Positions 1-9,837 of a stretch of 43,562 nt of DNA are shown here, one piece after another. The DNA lies in assembly GCA_026712715.1 (NCBI GenBank), contig JAPOPW010000035.1, positions 1 to 43,562 on the forward strand. The letters are read 5' to 3'. The stretch's first letter is position 1, and the number at the start of each line of letters is the position of its first letter. This DNA is from Immundisolibacterales bacterium. GTDB taxonomy: Bacteria > Pseudomonadota > Gammaproteobacteria > HK1. Below the pieces are notes generated by a model. The model had not been told where the DNA came from, searched no databases, and saw only the letters and a list, made by a program, of their open reading frames with translations. Both the position numbers and the translations under genes were made by a program.

Positions 1-9
1 TTCCGATCT
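1..9 (+). other. Residual sequencing-adapter bases at contig edge
   Basis: The first nine bases, TTCCGATCT, are identical to the 3' end of the standard Illumina TruSeq adapter. The nuoG reading frame is open through them, but the residues they would encode are probably artificial. This suggests that the window starts at a contig end and not inside a finished chromosome. A nine-base match can occur by chance, but its exact placement at base 1 makes an adapter the more likely source. Confidence 0.65.
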
Positions 10-1680
10 GTGAACGAGGTCTGGCGCCCCGACCGCGCCCGGTTCAGCTACGAGGGGCTCTACGCGCCGGACCGGCTCCTCGCGCCGCGGGTGCGCGGCG
101 ACGACGGGCAGTGGCGCGAGACCGATTGGGACGTCGCGCTCGACGCGGCGGCGGGGGCGCTGCGCGCCGTCGTCGACGCGGACGGACCGGGCGCGCTCGG
201 CGCGCTCGCGTCGCCCGCCGCGACCACCGAGGAGCACTATCTCCTGCAGGCGCTGGTGCGGGGCCTCGGGGGGACGAACGTCGACCATCGCCTGCGCGAG
301 TCGGATTTCAGCGACCAGGACGAGGCCCCCGCGTGGCCGTGGCTCGGCCTCGCGCTCGCGGACCTCGAGGGGGGGGACGCGGCCCTCCTCGTCGGCAGCA
401 ACGTCCGCAAGGAGCAACCCCTGGCGGGCCTTCGCCTGCGCAAGGCGGCGCTCGCGGGGGCGTCCGTCTTCGCCCTGAATCCCGTCGACCATGCGTTCAA
501 TTTCGATCTCGCGGGGCGAATCGTGGTCTCGCCCGCCGAGATGGTGGACGAGCTCGCGAGTGTCGCTTCCGCGGCTGCCTCGGTGGCGGCCGCTTCCGGT
601 GCACCGCAGACGCCCGATGCGGGCGGGGAAGGCGCATCGAAGGCCGGCTCGCGCGGTCCGCATCGGGAGATCGCCGCGGCGCTCGCCAATGCCGGGCGCG
701 GGGTGATCCTCCTCGGAAGCGGCGCGCTTGCCCACCCGCACGCCGCGGAGCTGCGGGCGCTCGCCCGCGACCTCGCCCGCCGGACCGGCGCGCGGCTCGG
801 ATGCTTGAGCGACGGGCCCAACGCGGCGGGCGCGGCGCTTGCGGGAATGCTGCCGCACCGGGGACCGGGGGGCACGCCGGCCGCATCGCCCGGCCTCGAC
901 GCGGCCGCGATGCTGGATGCGCGGCTCCCGGGCTATCTCCTCCTCGGTACCGAGCCCGAGCTCGACTGCGCGAACGGCGGGGCCGCCCTCGCGGCCCTGG
1001 AGGCGGCGCGCACGGTGGTGGCCCTCACCGGGTACGTGTCGCCCGCGATGGAGGGGTATGCGAGCGTGCTCCTTCCCATCGGCCTCTTCACCGAGACGCC
1101 GGGGACCTTCTACAACGCGGAGGGCCGACGGCAGCGCTTCGAGGCGGTATCGCAGCCGCCCGGCGAGGCGCGTCCCGCGTGGCGGATCCTGCGGGTGCTC
1201 GCGAACCGGCTCGGAATCGAAGGGTTCGACCACGAGAGCATCGACGACGTGCGGGCAGAGGCGCAGACGAGGATCGGGGAGGTCACGCCGCCCGACAACC
1301 TCGCCGGGCCGGCCCCTGCGTCCGACCCGGCCGCGGCCGCGGCGGGGGAGGGGACGGAAGGCGCCGCTTCTCCCCTGTGGCGAATCGGCGAGGTTCCGAT
1401 CTATGCGGTGGACCCCATCGTGCGGCGAGCCGGGGCCCTCCAGCAGACCGTGGAAGCTCCGGCGGCCGCGGTTCGGATCAATCCCGCGCTCGCCCGCACC
1501 CTCGGCGTCGCCGCCGGGGGCATGGCGACGGTTCGCCAGAACGGCGCCGAGCGCGTGCTCGGGGTCGAGGAGGACCCGGCGGTTCCGGGCGGCTGCGTCC
1601 TCCTCCACGCCGGGGTGCCGCATTCGGCCGGTCTCGACCCGTCGTGGGGGCCGATCACGGTGGAGCCGGTCTCCACGTGA
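10..1680 (+). CDS. nuoG: NADH-quinone oxidoreductase subunit G (C-terminal part, 5' truncated)
   Basis: This is the C-terminal 556 residues of NuoG, the large iron-sulfur subunit in the peripheral arm of respiratory complex I. The visible part starts at the family motif RFSYEGL and runs through the molybdopterin-oxidoreductase-like fold ([20 protein letters not shown] near residue 125, and the [13 protein letters not shown] segment typical of the family near residue 365). The N-terminal domain with the iron-sulfur clusters lies upstream of the window, so the GTG at base 10 is not a true start. An Ala/Gly-rich linker (about residues 425-450) separates the last domain, an aspartate-decarboxylase-like barrel. 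The stop codon overlaps the nuoH ATG by one base, as expected in a translationally coupled operon. The identification is secure; only the start is missing. Confidence 0.93.
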   Translation: MNEVWRPDRARFSYEGLYAPDRLLAPRVRGDDGQWRETDWDVALDAAAGALRAVVDADGPGALGALASPAATTEEHYLLQALVRGLGGTNVDHRLRESDFSDQDEAPAWPWLGLALADLEGGDAALLVGSNVRKEQPLAGLRLRKAALAGASVFALNPVDHAFNFDLAGRIVVSPAEMVDELASVASAAASVAAASGAPQTPDAGGEGASKAGSRGPHREIAAALANAGRGVILLGSGALAHPHAAELRALARDLARRTGARLGCLSDGPNAAGAALAGMLPHRGPGGTPAASPGLDAAAMLDARLPGYLLLGTEPELDCANGGAALAALEAARTVVALTGYVSPAMEGYASVLLPIGLFTETPGTFYNAEGRRQRFEAVSQPPGEARPAWRILRVLANRLGIEGFDHESIDDVRAEAQTRIGEVTPPDNLAGPAPASDPAAAAAGEGTEGAASPLWRIGEVPIYAVDPIVRRAGALQQTVEAPAAAVRINPALARTLGVAAGGMATVRQNGAERVLGVEEDPAVPGGCVLLHAGVPHSAGLDPSWGPITVEPVST

Positions 1681-2762
1681 TGCCGGAGTTCATCATCGGC
1701 GCGGTCGCCTGGCTGCCCCACGGGCTCCAGGTCACGATCCTGACCGTCCTCAAGATCCTCGCGATCATGATTCCGCTCGTCCTCTCGGTCGCCTACTTCA
1801 CCCTCGCCGAGCGCAAGGTAATCGGCTACATCCAGGTCCGGATCGGACCGAACCGGGTGGGGCCGCGAGGACTCTTCCAGCCGTTCGCGGACGTCATCAA
1901 GCTGATCCTGAAGGAGGTGATCCTCCCCGCCGGCGCGAACCGCGGACTCTTTCTGATGGCGCCCGTCCTCGCCCTCGTGACCGCGCTTTGCGCGTGGGCG
2001 GTCGTGCCCTTCGACCAGCACCTGGTTCTCGCCGACGTGAACGCGGGGCTGCTCTACGTCCTCGCGATGACGTCGCTCGGGGTGTACGGGGTCATCATCG
2101 CCGGTTGGGCCTCGAACTCGAAGTACGCGCTGCTCGGCGCGATGCGCTCGGCGGCCCAGATCGTCGCCTACGAGATCGCGATGGGCTTTGCGCTCGTCGG
2201 GGTGCTGGTCGCGGCGGGGAGTCTGAACCTGCGCGAGATCGTGCTTGCCCAGGAGGGTTCGGCCCTGCACTGGTTCTGGCTGCCCCTGTGGCCCCTTTTC
2301 CTCGTCTACTGGATCTCGGGGGTCGCGGAAACCAATCGCGCTCCCTTCGACGTCGCCGAGGGCGAGTCCGAGATCGTGGCCGGATTCCACGTCGAGTACT
2401 CCGGGATCACCTTCGCGCTCTTCTTCCTCGCCGAGTACGCGAACATGATCCTCATCGCGGTCCTCGCCGCGGTGATGTTCCTCGGCGGGTGGCTGTCGCC
2501 CTTCGAAGGCGTCCTGGACCTCGAGCGCCTCGCCGGTTGGTCGCCCGTGGCCGCGGCCCTGCTCGGCCCCGGGATCCACTGGTTCGTGTTCAAGACGGCC
2601 CTGTTCTGTTTCCTGTTCCTGTGGATGCGGGCGACGTTCCCCCGCTACCGCTACGACCAGATCATGCGTCTTGGCTGGAAGGTCTTCATTCCGGTGACGA
2701 TCGTGTGGATCGTGGTGGTCGGGCTCGGCGTCGTGTTCGCGGTCCCCCCCTGGTTCGACTGA
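1680..2762 (+). CDS. nuoH: NADH-quinone oxidoreductase subunit H
   Basis: The 360-residue NuoH forms the membrane anchor where the peripheral arm meets the membrane arm, and it lines the quinone-access channel. Clear family motifs are [19 protein letters not shown] near residue 40 and [17 protein letters not shown] near residue 220, the latter being the acidic loop implicated in coupling quinone chemistry to proton pumping. About eight hydrophobic segments are visible. The ATG at 1680 shares its A with the nuoG stop codon, so start choice and coupling agree. Length and order are typical. It is followed 12 bases later by nuoI, with a GAGGAG ribosome-binding site in the gap. Confidence 0.97.
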   Translation: MPEFIIGAVAWLPHGLQVTILTVLKILAIMIPLVLSVAYFTLAERKVIGYIQVRIGPNRVGPRGLFQPFADVIKLILKEVILPAGANRGLFLMAPVLALVTALCAWAVVPFDQHLVLADVNAGLLYVLAMTSLGVYGVIIAGWASNSKYALLGAMRSAAQIVAYEIAMGFALVGVLVAAGSLNLREIVLAQEGSALHWFWLPLWPLFLVYWISGVAETNRAPFDVAEGESEIVAGFHVEYSGITFALFFLAEYANMILIAVLAAVMFLGGWLSPFEGVLDLERLAGWSPVAAALLGPGIHWFVFKTALFCFLFLWMRATFPRYRYDQIMRLGWKVFIPVTIVWIVVVGLGVVFAVPPWFD

Positions 2763-2774
2763 GAGGAGCCGGCG

Positions 2775-3263
2775 ATGCGAACGATTGCAAGTTTTCTCCG
2801 GACCTTCTTCCTCGTCGAGCTTCTCGGCGGGTTGCGCGTCACCGGGCGCTACCTCTTCCGCCGGAAGTTCACCGTTCAGTATCCCGAGGAGAAGACGCCG
2901 CAGTCGCCCCGCTTCCGGGGTCTGCACGCGCTTCGCCGCTACCCGAACGGGGAGGAGCGGTGCATCGCCTGCAAGCTCTGCGAGGCGGTGTGTCCGGCCC
3001 TTGCAATCACCATCGAGTCCGAGCCGCGGGACGACGGGACGCGCCGCACCACCCGCTACGACATCGATCTGACCAAGTGCATCTTCTGCGGCTTCTGCGA
3101 GGAGTCGTGCCCGGTCGACTCGATTGTGGAGACCCGAATCTTCGAGTACCACGGCGAGGAGCGGGGCGACCTCCTGATGACCAAGGAGAAGCTGCTCGCG
3201 ATCGGTGACCGCTACGAGGAGCAGATCGCCCGCGACCGGTCCGCGGATTCCGCGTACCGATAG
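2775..3263 (+). CDS. nuoI: NADH-quinone oxidoreductase subunit I
   Basis: This is a 162-residue ferredoxin-like subunit that carries two [4Fe-4S] clusters (N6a, N6b) and passes electrons to N2 and quinone. Both cysteine motifs are intact: [12 protein letters not shown] starting at residue 63 and [12 protein letters not shown] starting at residue 102. The N-terminal amphipathic helix and the segment [18 protein letters not shown] are typical of the proteobacterial protein. The gene sits between nuoH and nuoJ with short gaps. Nothing unusual is seen, and the length matches the family. Confidence 0.97.
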   Translation: MRTIASFLRTFFLVELLGGLRVTGRYLFRRKFTVQYPEEKTPQSPRFRGLHALRRYPNGEERCIACKLCEAVCPALAITIESEPRDDGTRRTTRYDIDLTKCIFCGFCEESCPVDSIVETRIFEYHGEERGDLLMTKEKLLAIGDRYEEQIARDRSADSAYR

Positions 3264-3275
3264 AAGGGCGCCGTC

Positions 3276-3935
3276 GTGTTCGAGCAGTTCGTCTTCTACT
3301 TCTTCGCGACCGTGCTGGTGGTGGCCGGCGCCCTCGTGATCACGGTCCGCAATCCGGTGCATGCGGCCCTTTGCCTCGTGCTCGCGTTCTTCACGAGCGC
3401 GGCCATCTGGCTGCTCCTCGAGGCGGAGTTCCTCGCCATCGCCCTCGTGCTGGTCTACGTGGGGGCGGTAATGGTGCTGTTCCTGTTCGTCGTGATGATG
3501 CTCGACATCAACCTGGTGCCCCTGCGGGAGGGCTTCATCCGCTACCTGCCGGTGGGGATCGGCATCGCGGCGGTGGTCCTCGTCGAGCTCGTCATCGTCC
3601 TCGGGGGCGATCGGCTCGGCGTGCTCCCGGTGCCCGAGCCCCACCCGGCCGGCTACAGCAACACCCGCGAGCTCGGCGAGGTGCTCTACACGGTGTACGT
3701 GTACCCGTTCGAGATCGCCGCCGTCATCCTGCTCGTCGCGATCGTCGCGGCCATCGCGCTCACCCTTCGCCGGCGCGAGGGACGCCGCGGGCAGCGCCCC
3801 GAAGAGCAGGTGCGGGTGCGCCGCGCGGACCGCGTGCGGCTGGTGAGCATGCCCGCGGTGCGGCGCGAGCCGCTCGCCGGGGGCGGCGCCGCGCGCGGCT
3901 CCTCGGACGGGTCCGCCCCGGAGTCGGGTGAATGA
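3276..3935 (+). CDS. nuoJ: NADH-quinone oxidoreductase subunit J
   Basis: The 219-residue NuoJ (ND6 equivalent) has five predicted membrane helices and belongs to the proton-translocating membrane arm. The conserved stretch [19 protein letters not shown], with a pi-bulge helix, is seen at about residues 50-68. It starts with GTG at 3276. The C-terminal tail after the last helix is long and arginine-rich (about residues 165-219). It is poorly conserved in composition and presumably cytoplasmic. The stop overlaps the nuoK start by four bases (ATGA). Confidence 0.95.
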   Translation: MFEQFVFYFFATVLVVAGALVITVRNPVHAALCLVLAFFTSAAIWLLLEAEFLAIALVLVYVGAVMVLFLFVVMMLDINLVPLREGFIRYLPVGIGIAAVVLVELVIVLGGDRLGVLPVPEPHPAGYSNTRELGEVLYTVYVYPFEIAAVILLVAIVAAIALTLRRREGRRGQRPEEQVRVRRADRVRLVSMPAVRREPLAGGGAARGSSDGSAPESGE

Positions 3936-4237
3936 TCCCGCTCACGCACTACCTCGTGCTCGGGGCGATCCTCTTCTGCCTCAGCATGGCCGGGATCTTC
4001 CTCAACCGGAAGAACGTGATCATCCTGCTCATGTCGATCGAGCTGATGCTGCTCGCGGTCAACCTCAACTTCATCGCGTTCTCGCGTTTTCTCGACGACA
4101 TCGGGGGCCAGGTCTTCGTGTTCTTCATCCTCACCGTGGCCGCGGCGGAGGCGGCCATCGGCCTCGCCATCCTCGTCGTGCTGTTCCGCAATCGCGACAC
4201 GATCAACGTGGCCGACATCGACACGATGAAGGGATGA
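3932..4237 (+). CDS. nuoK: NADH-quinone oxidoreductase subunit K
   Basis: This is a 101-residue, three-helix subunit (ND4L equivalent). The two membrane glutamates needed for proton transfer are present: E37 in MSIELML and E72 in [11 protein letters not shown]. The arrangement and length match other NuoK proteins. The start overlaps the nuoJ stop in an ATGA, and nuoL begins four bases after the stop. There is nothing anomalous. Confidence 0.97.
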   Translation: MIPLTHYLVLGAILFCLSMAGIFLNRKNVIILLMSIELMLLAVNLNFIAFSRFLDDIGGQVFVFFILTVAAAEAAIGLAILVVLFRNRDTINVADIDTMKG

Positions 4238-4241
4238 CGCC

Positions 4242-6212
4242 GTGAGTCTTGCAACCCTTTCGCTGCTGATCATCCTCGCCCCCCTCGCGGGCGCGGTGGT
4301 GGCGGGCCTGTTCGGGCGCGCGGTGGGACGCTCCGGTGCCCACACGGTGACGATCGCGGGGGTGGCGGTTTCCACGGTGCTCTCGTTCTTCGTGTTCAAG
4401 GCGGTGGTGCTGGACGGCGGCGAGGGGTTCGACGGGCCGCTCTACGTGTGGGGCCAGGCGGGCGGCCTTCGCCTCGAGATCGGCTTCCTCATCGACGAGC
4501 TGAGCGCGACGATGATGCTGGTGGTCTCGTTCGTCTCCCTGATGATCCACGTCTACACGATCGGCTACATGGCGCAGGACCCGGGATACCAGCGCTTCTT
4601 CAGCTACATCTCGCTGTTCACCTTCTCCATGCTCATGCTGGTGATGTCCAACAACTTCCTCCAGCTCTTCTTCGGCTGGGAGGCGGTCGGCGTCGTCTCG
4701 TATCTCCTCATCGGTTTCTGGTTCAAGCGCGAGAGCGCGATCCAGGCGAACCTCAAGGCGTTTCTCGTCAACCGGGTGGGGGATCTCGGGTTCCTGCTCG
4801 GCATCGCGGCCGTGCTCCTCGTCTTCGGCACCCTCGACTACGCGCAGGTGTTCGCGGCGGCTCCGGACCACGCGGACGCCACCATGAGCATCATCGGTGG
4901 CTTCGAGTGGTCGGCGATGACCGTCATCTGCCTCCTCCTCTTCGTCGGGGCGATGGGGAAGTCGGCCCAGGTGCCGCTGCACGTGTGGCTGCCCGACTCG
5001 ATGGAGGGTCCGACCCCGATCTCGGCCCTCATCCACGCGGCGACGATGGTGACGGCGGGGATCTTCATGGTGGCGCGGATGTCACCCCTCTTCGAGCTGT
5101 CGGAGGTCGCCCTCAACGTGGTGATGGTGATCGGCGCGATCACCGCATTCTTCATGGGGCTTCTCGGTATCGTCCAGCACGACATCAAGAGGGTGGTGGC
5201 CTATTCGACCCTGTCGCAGCTCGGGTACATGACGGTGGCGCTCGGGGCCTCGGCGTACGCGGCGGCCATCTTCCATCTCGGCACCCACGCCTTCTTCAAG
5301 GCGCTGCTCTTCCTCGCGGCGGGCTCGGTCATCATCGCCCTGCACCACGAGCAGGACATGCGTCGCATGGGCGGGCTCTGGCGCCGGATGCCGATTACCT
5401 GGCTGTGCTCGCTCGTCGGCACCCTCGCCCTCATCGGGTTCCCCGGGTTTTCCGGCTTCTTCTCCAAGGACGGGATCATCGAAGCGGTCGGCCATTCGGA
5501 TCTCGCGGGCGCCTGGGTCGCGTACCCGGCCGTGCTCCTCGGGGTGTTCATCACCGCCCTCTACAGCTTCCGCATGTACTTTCTCGTCTTTCACGGCAAG
5601 GAGCGGGTCGACGAGCATGCGCGCGAGCACCTGCACGAGAGCCCGCCGGTGGTGACCGTGCCGCTCGTGGTGCTCGCGTTCTTCTCGGTGGTCATCGGGT
5701 GGCCGTGGGTGGAGCCGGCCCTGTTCGGCGACTACTTCGGCGCTACCATCGTGGTGCACCCGGAGCACGACGTCCTCGCGCGGGTGAAGGAGGGATTCGA
5801 GGGCGCAGGGGCGTTCGCGACCCACGGATTCGTCGCGCTCCCGTTCTGGCTCGCGGCGGCCGGGGCGGCCGTCGCCTGGTACCTCTACCTGCGCGAGCCG
5901 GAGCTCCCGGAGCGAGTTGCGGAGCGGTTCCGGGTGGGCTACCGCGTGCTCGTCAACAAGTACGGCTTCGACGACTTCTACGGGGCGTTCTTCGCGGGCG
6001 GCACGCGCGCGGTGGGCGGCCTGCTCTGGCGGCTCGGTGACGTGCGGGTCATCGACGGCTGGCTCGTGAACGGGTCCGCGCGCGCCGTCGGCCGGATCGC
6101 GAGCATCATCCGGCACGTTCAGACCGGACTTCTCTACCACTATGCGTTCGCCATGATCATTGGTCTGCTCGCGCTCATGACCTGGATTCTCTACGGCCTC
6201 CCCGCAGACTGA
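4242..6212 (+). CDS. nuoL: NADH-quinone oxidoreductase subunit L
   Basis: The 656-residue NuoL is the distal antiporter-like subunit (ND5 equivalent) with the long lateral helix. It starts with GTG. The helix-5 glutamate is E147 in FFGWEAVGVVSYLL. The proton-channel segment MGKSAQVPLHVWLPDSMEGP and the histidine-bearing PTPISALIHAATMV follow near residues 235-270. The C-terminal part carries the lateral amphipathic helix and the final anchoring helix. The order K-L-M-N is canonical. Assignment is certain. Confidence 0.97.
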   Translation: MSLATLSLLIILAPLAGAVVAGLFGRAVGRSGAHTVTIAGVAVSTVLSFFVFKAVVLDGGEGFDGPLYVWGQAGGLRLEIGFLIDELSATMMLVVSFVSLMIHVYTIGYMAQDPGYQRFFSYISLFTFSMLMLVMSNNFLQLFFGWEAVGVVSYLLIGFWFKRESAIQANLKAFLVNRVGDLGFLLGIAAVLLVFGTLDYAQVFAAAPDHADATMSIIGGFEWSAMTVICLLLFVGAMGKSAQVPLHVWLPDSMEGPTPISALIHAATMVTAGIFMVARMSPLFELSEVALNVVMVIGAITAFFMGLLGIVQHDIKRVVAYSTLSQLGYMTVALGASAYAAAIFHLGTHAFFKALLFLAAGSVIIALHHEQDMRRMGGLWRRMPITWLCSLVGTLALIGFPGFSGFFSKDGIIEAVGHSDLAGAWVAYPAVLLGVFITALYSFRMYFLVFHGKERVDEHAREHLHESPPVVTVPLVVLAFFSVVIGWPWVEPALFGDYFGATIVVHPEHDVLARVKEGFEGAGAFATHGFVALPFWLAAAGAAVAWYLYLREPELPERVAERFRVGYRVLVNKYGFDDFYGAFFAGGTRAVGGLLWRLGDVRVIDGWLVNGSARAVGRIASIIRHVQTGLLYHYAFAMIIGLLALMTWILYGLPAD

Positions 6213-6221
6213 GCCGCCGCG

Positions 6222-7739
6222 ATGTTCTCCGATTTCCCCTTCCTGAGCCTCGTCGTGTGGGTGCCGATCCTCGGCGGCGTGTGGGTGCTGTTCCTCGGCG
6301 AGGACAATCGCGCCCGCAATGCCCGGTTCGCGGCCCTCGTCGTTTCGCTGTTGACGTTCCTCCTCTCGATTCCGCTCTACGCCGGGTTCGACACGGGCAC
6401 GGCGGCGATGCAGTTCGTGGAGCACGCGCCGTGGGTCCCGGCCTTCAACATCTTCTACCACCTCGGGGTGGACGGGATCTCGCTGCCGCTCGTGCTTCTC
6501 ACGACCTTCACGACCGTGCTCGTGGTGGTGGCGGGACAGGAGGTCATCGAGCACCGCGTGTCGCAGTACCTGGCCTCGTTCCTCATCCTCGAAGGGCTGA
6601 TGGTGGGGGCCTTCGCCGCCCTCGACGCCATCCTGTTCTACGTGTTCTGGGAAGCGCTCCTCGTTCCGATGTTTCTCATCATCGGCATCTGGGGCGGGGA
6701 GAACCGGGTCTACGCGACCATCAAGTTCTTCCTCTACACCTTCCTCGGCTCGGTGCTGATGCTGGTGGCCTTCCTGTACCTCTACGCGCAGACGGACAGC
6801 TTCCGGATCCTCGACTTCCACGATGTCAAGCTCGGGCTCACCGCGCAGATCTTCATCTTCCTCGCGTTCCTCGCCGCCTTCGCGGTCAAGGTGCCGATGT
6901 GGCCGGTGCACACCTGGCTCCCGGACGCCCACGTCGAGGCGCCGACCGGCGGCTCGGTGGTTCTCGCCGCCGTCATGCTGAAGCTCGGCGCCTACGGTTT
7001 CTTCCGGTTCAGCCTGCCGATCGCGCCCGACGCGAGCGGCGAGCTCGACCTGCTGATGATCGCCCTGTCCCTCATCGCGATCGTCTACATCGGCTTCGTC
7101 GCCCTCGTGCAGCCGGACATGAAGAAGCTCATTGCGTACTCGTCGATCTCGCACATGGGCTTCGCGACCCTCGGGGTGTTCATCGCCTTCACCCTGCTCG
7201 AGGCGCCGGACGGGAGGACGAGCGCGGTCTTGGGGCTCGAGGGGGCGCTCGTGCAGCTCGTCTCCCACGGATTCATCTCGGGGGCGCTCTTCCTTTGCGT
7301 CGGAGTGATGTACGACCGCCTGCACAGCCGCCGGATCGCGGACTACGGCGGCGTCGCCAACACCATGCCGATCTTCGCTTCGTTCATGATGCTGTTCGCG
7401 CTCGCGAACTCGGGCCTCCCGGGGACTTCCGGATTCGTGGGCGAGTTCCTGGTGATCCTCGGCAGCTTCCAGGCGAACTTCTGGATTGCCCTGCTCGCCG
7501 GGCTCACCCTGATCCTCGGGGCCGCCTACACCCTCTGGATGTACAAGCGGGTCGTGTTCGGAGAGGTCGCGAACGAAGGCGTCGCCGGCCTGGACGACCT
7601 GAACCCGCGCGAGTTCATCGTCCTCGCGGCGCTCGCCGTCGCGGTGCTCCTCTTCGGGCTGTGGCCCGCCCCGCTCCTTGAAGTGATGGGTCCGTCCGTC
7701 GAGAACCTGCTGGACCACGTGGCGAGGACGAAGCTGTGA
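6222..7739 (+). CDS. nuoM: NADH-quinone oxidoreductase subunit M
   Basis: The 505-residue NuoM is an antiporter-like proton-pumping subunit (ND4 equivalent). Glutamate 144, in FYVFWEALLVPMFLIIG, occupies the same position as the essential helix-5 glutamate of other NuoM proteins. The KVPMWPVHTWLPDAHVEAP channel motif is near residue 225. It starts with ATG, nine bases after the nuoL stop. Length and context are typical. Confidence 0.97.
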   Translation: MFSDFPFLSLVVWVPILGGVWVLFLGEDNRARNARFAALVVSLLTFLLSIPLYAGFDTGTAAMQFVEHAPWVPAFNIFYHLGVDGISLPLVLLTTFTTVLVVVAGQEVIEHRVSQYLASFLILEGLMVGAFAALDAILFYVFWEALLVPMFLIIGIWGGENRVYATIKFFLYTFLGSVLMLVAFLYLYAQTDSFRILDFHDVKLGLTAQIFIFLAFLAAFAVKVPMWPVHTWLPDAHVEAPTGGSVVLAAVMLKLGAYGFFRFSLPIAPDASGELDLLMIALSLIAIVYIGFVALVQPDMKKLIAYSSISHMGFATLGVFIAFTLLEAPDGRTSAVLGLEGALVQLVSHGFISGALFLCVGVMYDRLHSRRIADYGGVANTMPIFASFMMLFALANSGLPGTSGFVGEFLVILGSFQANFWIALLAGLTLILGAAYTLWMYKRVVFGEVANEGVAGLDDLNPREFIVLAALAVAVLLFGLWPAPLLEVMGPSVENLLDHVARTKL

Positions 7740-7761
7740 TTCCGGGAGGAGGGGGCGCGTC

Positions 7762-9192
7762 GTGAACGGAATGGCCGCGCTCGACCTTGCGCCGGTCGCG
7801 CCGGAGATCGTCCTCGCGGCGGCGGCGTGCGCGGTGCTCGTGGTCGAGGTCTACGGACGCTCGGCGGACCTCACCTATCGGCTCGCGCAGGCTTCCCTGG
7901 TGCTGACCGCGATAGTCCTCGCCCTCAATTTCCCGGACGGCTCGGTCGTCGCCTTCTCGGGGACCTTCGTCGCCGATCCGATGGCCGCGATCCTCAAGAT
8001 CGCGACCCTCGTCATCGGATGGTTCCTCTTCTTCTACCTGCAGGCGTACCTGCGGGAGCGAGGCCGCGGGAGCGGCGAGCACTTCATCCTCGGCCTGTTC
8101 GCGCTGCTCGGCATGATGGTGCTCGTGTCGGCGGCGAGCCTGCTGACGGTGTATCTCGGGCTCGAGCTGCTGTCGCTGTCCCTCTACGCGATGGTCGCCC
8201 TCGACCGCGACTCGCCGGTGGCCGCCGAGGCCGCGATGAAGTACTTCGTGCTCGGCGCGCTCGCCTCCGGGATGCTGCTCTACGGGATGTCGATGGTCTA
8301 CGGCGCAACGGGGACGCTCGAGCTCGCGGGCATCGGCGAGGCGGCCCGGGACGGCCGCGATCTCATCCTGGTCCTCGGGCTCGTGTTCTTGGTGACCGGC
8401 ATCGCGTTCAAGCTCGGGGCGGCCCCGTTCCACATGTGGATCCCCGACGTCTACGAGGGATCGGAGACCCCGGTCACCATGTTCGTCGGCACCGCGCCCA
8501 AGCTTGCCGCCTTCGCGATGGCGGTCCGGCTCCTCGCGGACGGCCTCTTCGGCCTGCACGGCGAATGGCAGGACATGCTGGTGGTGCTCGCGGTTCTTTC
8601 CATCGGCCTCGGCAACGTCATCGCGATCGCCCAGGCCAACCTGAAGCGCATGCTCGCGTACTCGACGATCGCCCACATGGGGTTCCTGTTCCTCGGGATC
8701 ATCCCCGGCACGAGCGAAGGCTACGCGGCGGCGATGTTCTACGTGATCGTCTACGCGGTCATGTCGCTCGGCGCGTTCGGCATGATCGTCGTGCTTTCGC
8801 GCGAGGGCTTCGAGGCGGAGCGGATCGAGGACTTCCGGGGGCTCAACGAGCGCAGTCCCTGGCATGCCTTCCTGATGCTGGTGCTGATGCTGTCGATGGC
8901 CGGGGTGCCGCCGTTCGTCGGCTTCTGGGCGAAGTGGTCGGTGCTGCGGGAGGTCGTCGCGGCGGACTTCGTCTGGCTCGCGGTGGTGGCGGTGCTCTTC
9001 TCCGTCGTGGGGCTTTTCTACTACCTGCGTATCGTCAAGCTGATGTACTTCGACGAGCCGGGGGAGCCGGCTCTCGCGGTCGCGAACCCGCTCCGGCTCG
9101 TCATCAGCGTCAATGCCCTCAGTGTGCTCGTCGTCGGCCTTTTCCCCGGGGCGCTGCTCGGGTGGTGCCTCGCCGCCTTCACCGGCGGCTGA
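7762..9192 (+). CDS. nuoN: NADH-quinone oxidoreductase subunit N
   Basis: The 476-residue NuoN (ND2 equivalent) is the third antiporter-like subunit and closes the operon. Glutamate 135 in YLGLELLSLSLYAM is the helix-5 proton-path residue, and FKLGAAPFHMWIPDVYEGS is seen near residue 215. It starts with GTG, preceded by GGGAGGAGG (7743-7751), a strong ribosome-binding site. No further nuo gene follows, so the complex I operon ends here. Confidence 0.97.
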   Translation: MNGMAALDLAPVAPEIVLAAAACAVLVVEVYGRSADLTYRLAQASLVLTAIVLALNFPDGSVVAFSGTFVADPMAAILKIATLVIGWFLFFYLQAYLRERGRGSGEHFILGLFALLGMMVLVSAASLLTVYLGLELLSLSLYAMVALDRDSPVAAEAAMKYFVLGALASGMLLYGMSMVYGATGTLELAGIGEAARDGRDLILVLGLVFLVTGIAFKLGAAPFHMWIPDVYEGSETPVTMFVGTAPKLAAFAMAVRLLADGLFGLHGEWQDMLVVLAVLSIGLGNVIAIAQANLKRMLAYSTIAHMGFLFLGIIPGTSEGYAAAMFYVIVYAVMSLGAFGMIVVLSREGFEAERIEDFRGLNERSPWHAFLMLVLMLSMAGVPPFVGFWAKWSVLREVVAADFVWLAVVAVLFSVVGLFYYLRIVKLMYFDEPGEPALAVANPLRLVISVNALSVLVVGLFPGALLGWCLAAFTGG

Positions 9193-9238
9193 TCTTCGCG
9201 CTCGTCACCCTCCCCTGCGCCAGCGCGGCAGCGCGGGC

Positions 9239-9266
9239 TTGACTCGCGCGTCAAGAAGCCCACAAT
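9239..9266 (+). promoter_or_regulatory. Candidate sigma70 promoter overlapped by an inverted repeat
   Basis: TTGACT (9239-9244) and CACAAT (9261-9266) are spaced by 16 bases and resemble -35 and -10 boxes. The -35 is embedded in the palindrome TTGACTCGCGCGTCAA (9239-9254), whose arms TTGAC/GTCAA could be an operator. It reads toward the histidine-rich gene and would place the transcript start after 9270. This excludes the ATG at 9265 as its start. Confidence 0.4.
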
Positions 9267-9294
9267 GCGCGAAATCCGGATGCGGGAGCGTGTG

Positions 9295-9798
9295 ATGGAC
9301 ATCGCGAGCAACTTTCGGTGCCCGACCGGAAATCGTCTTCGAGGCACCCGGGCGATGGTTCGCATCTCGGCCCTTGCGCTCGCCGCGACCCTCGCCGTCG
9401 CGGGCAGCGCCGAGGCGGGAGGAAGGCATCATCAACGGCACGGGGGCGGGGATGGGGCCGCGTGGTTCGCGCTCGGATCCCTCTTCACGTTTCTCGCGGT
9501 CGCGCATGCCGACCCCGCGCCGCTCGTCCATCCGCCGCGCCATCACCATCGCCGCCACTGGCACGGGCCGGTGGTCCCGAGCCCTCCGCGGCATTCTCAT
9601 CGGCATCGGCACCACCGCAACCCGCACGTGCACCACCGGCACTCGGGGGTCGGTCGCCGGTTTCAGGCCGGGCCACGCGTGCATCACCGGCGGGCCGATG
9701 GAGCGCCGCCGCGTGCCCTTTCCGACCGGCATCGGCACGGCAACGGCGCATGGCATGTTCATCCGCTTGGCCACCCGCGCGCCCATCATCGCCACTGA
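9295..9798 (+). CDS. Histidine-rich exported protein
   Basis: This is a small protein of unknown function. The start at 9295 is preferred because GGGAG (9284-9288) lies at good spacing; ATG 9355 is an alternative that gives a shorter, cleaner signal peptide. A signal sequence (ISALALAATLAVAGSAEA) precedes a mature region of about 125 residues with 29 histidines, many in HH, HRH or HHH clusters, plus many arginines and prolines. One hydrophobic stretch (AAWFALGSLFTFLAVAHA) follows the first His cluster and may anchor it in the membrane. Such composition is usual for metal-binding (Ni, Zn, Cu) or metal-storage proteins, but this is inference from composition only. It is monocistronic, with a promoter candidate before it and a hairpin after it. 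An overlapping frame (9374-9859) is also open but lacks start and signal features. Confidence 0.6.
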   Translation: MDIASNFRCPTGNRLRGTRAMVRISALALAATLAVAGSAEAGGRHHQRHGGGDGAAWFALGSLFTFLAVAHADPAPLVHPPRHHHRRHWHGPVVPSPPRHSHRHRHHRNPHVHHRHSGVGRRFQAGPRVHHRRADGAPPRALSDRHRHGNGAWHVHPLGHPRAHHRH

Positions 9799-9811
9799 CC
9801 CTCGTGCTCAA

Positions 9812-9837
9812 ACGTGCGGCGCCCGCGCGCCGCACGT
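9812..9837 (+). terminator. GC hairpin after the histidine-rich gene
   Basis: The 10-base arms ACGTGCGGCG (9812-9821) and CGCCGCACGT (9828-9837) are perfectly complementary around a six-base loop. There is no U-tract, so termination efficiency is uncertain. It lies 13 bases after the stop codon and before the convergent regulator gene. Confidence 0.5.

Noticed and set aside
1401..8865. Several very long open frames antisense to the nuo genes, rich in His, Glu, Arg and Asp
   Set aside because: They mirror conserved nuo genes, have composition typical of reverse frames of high-GC membrane-protein genes and show no domains.
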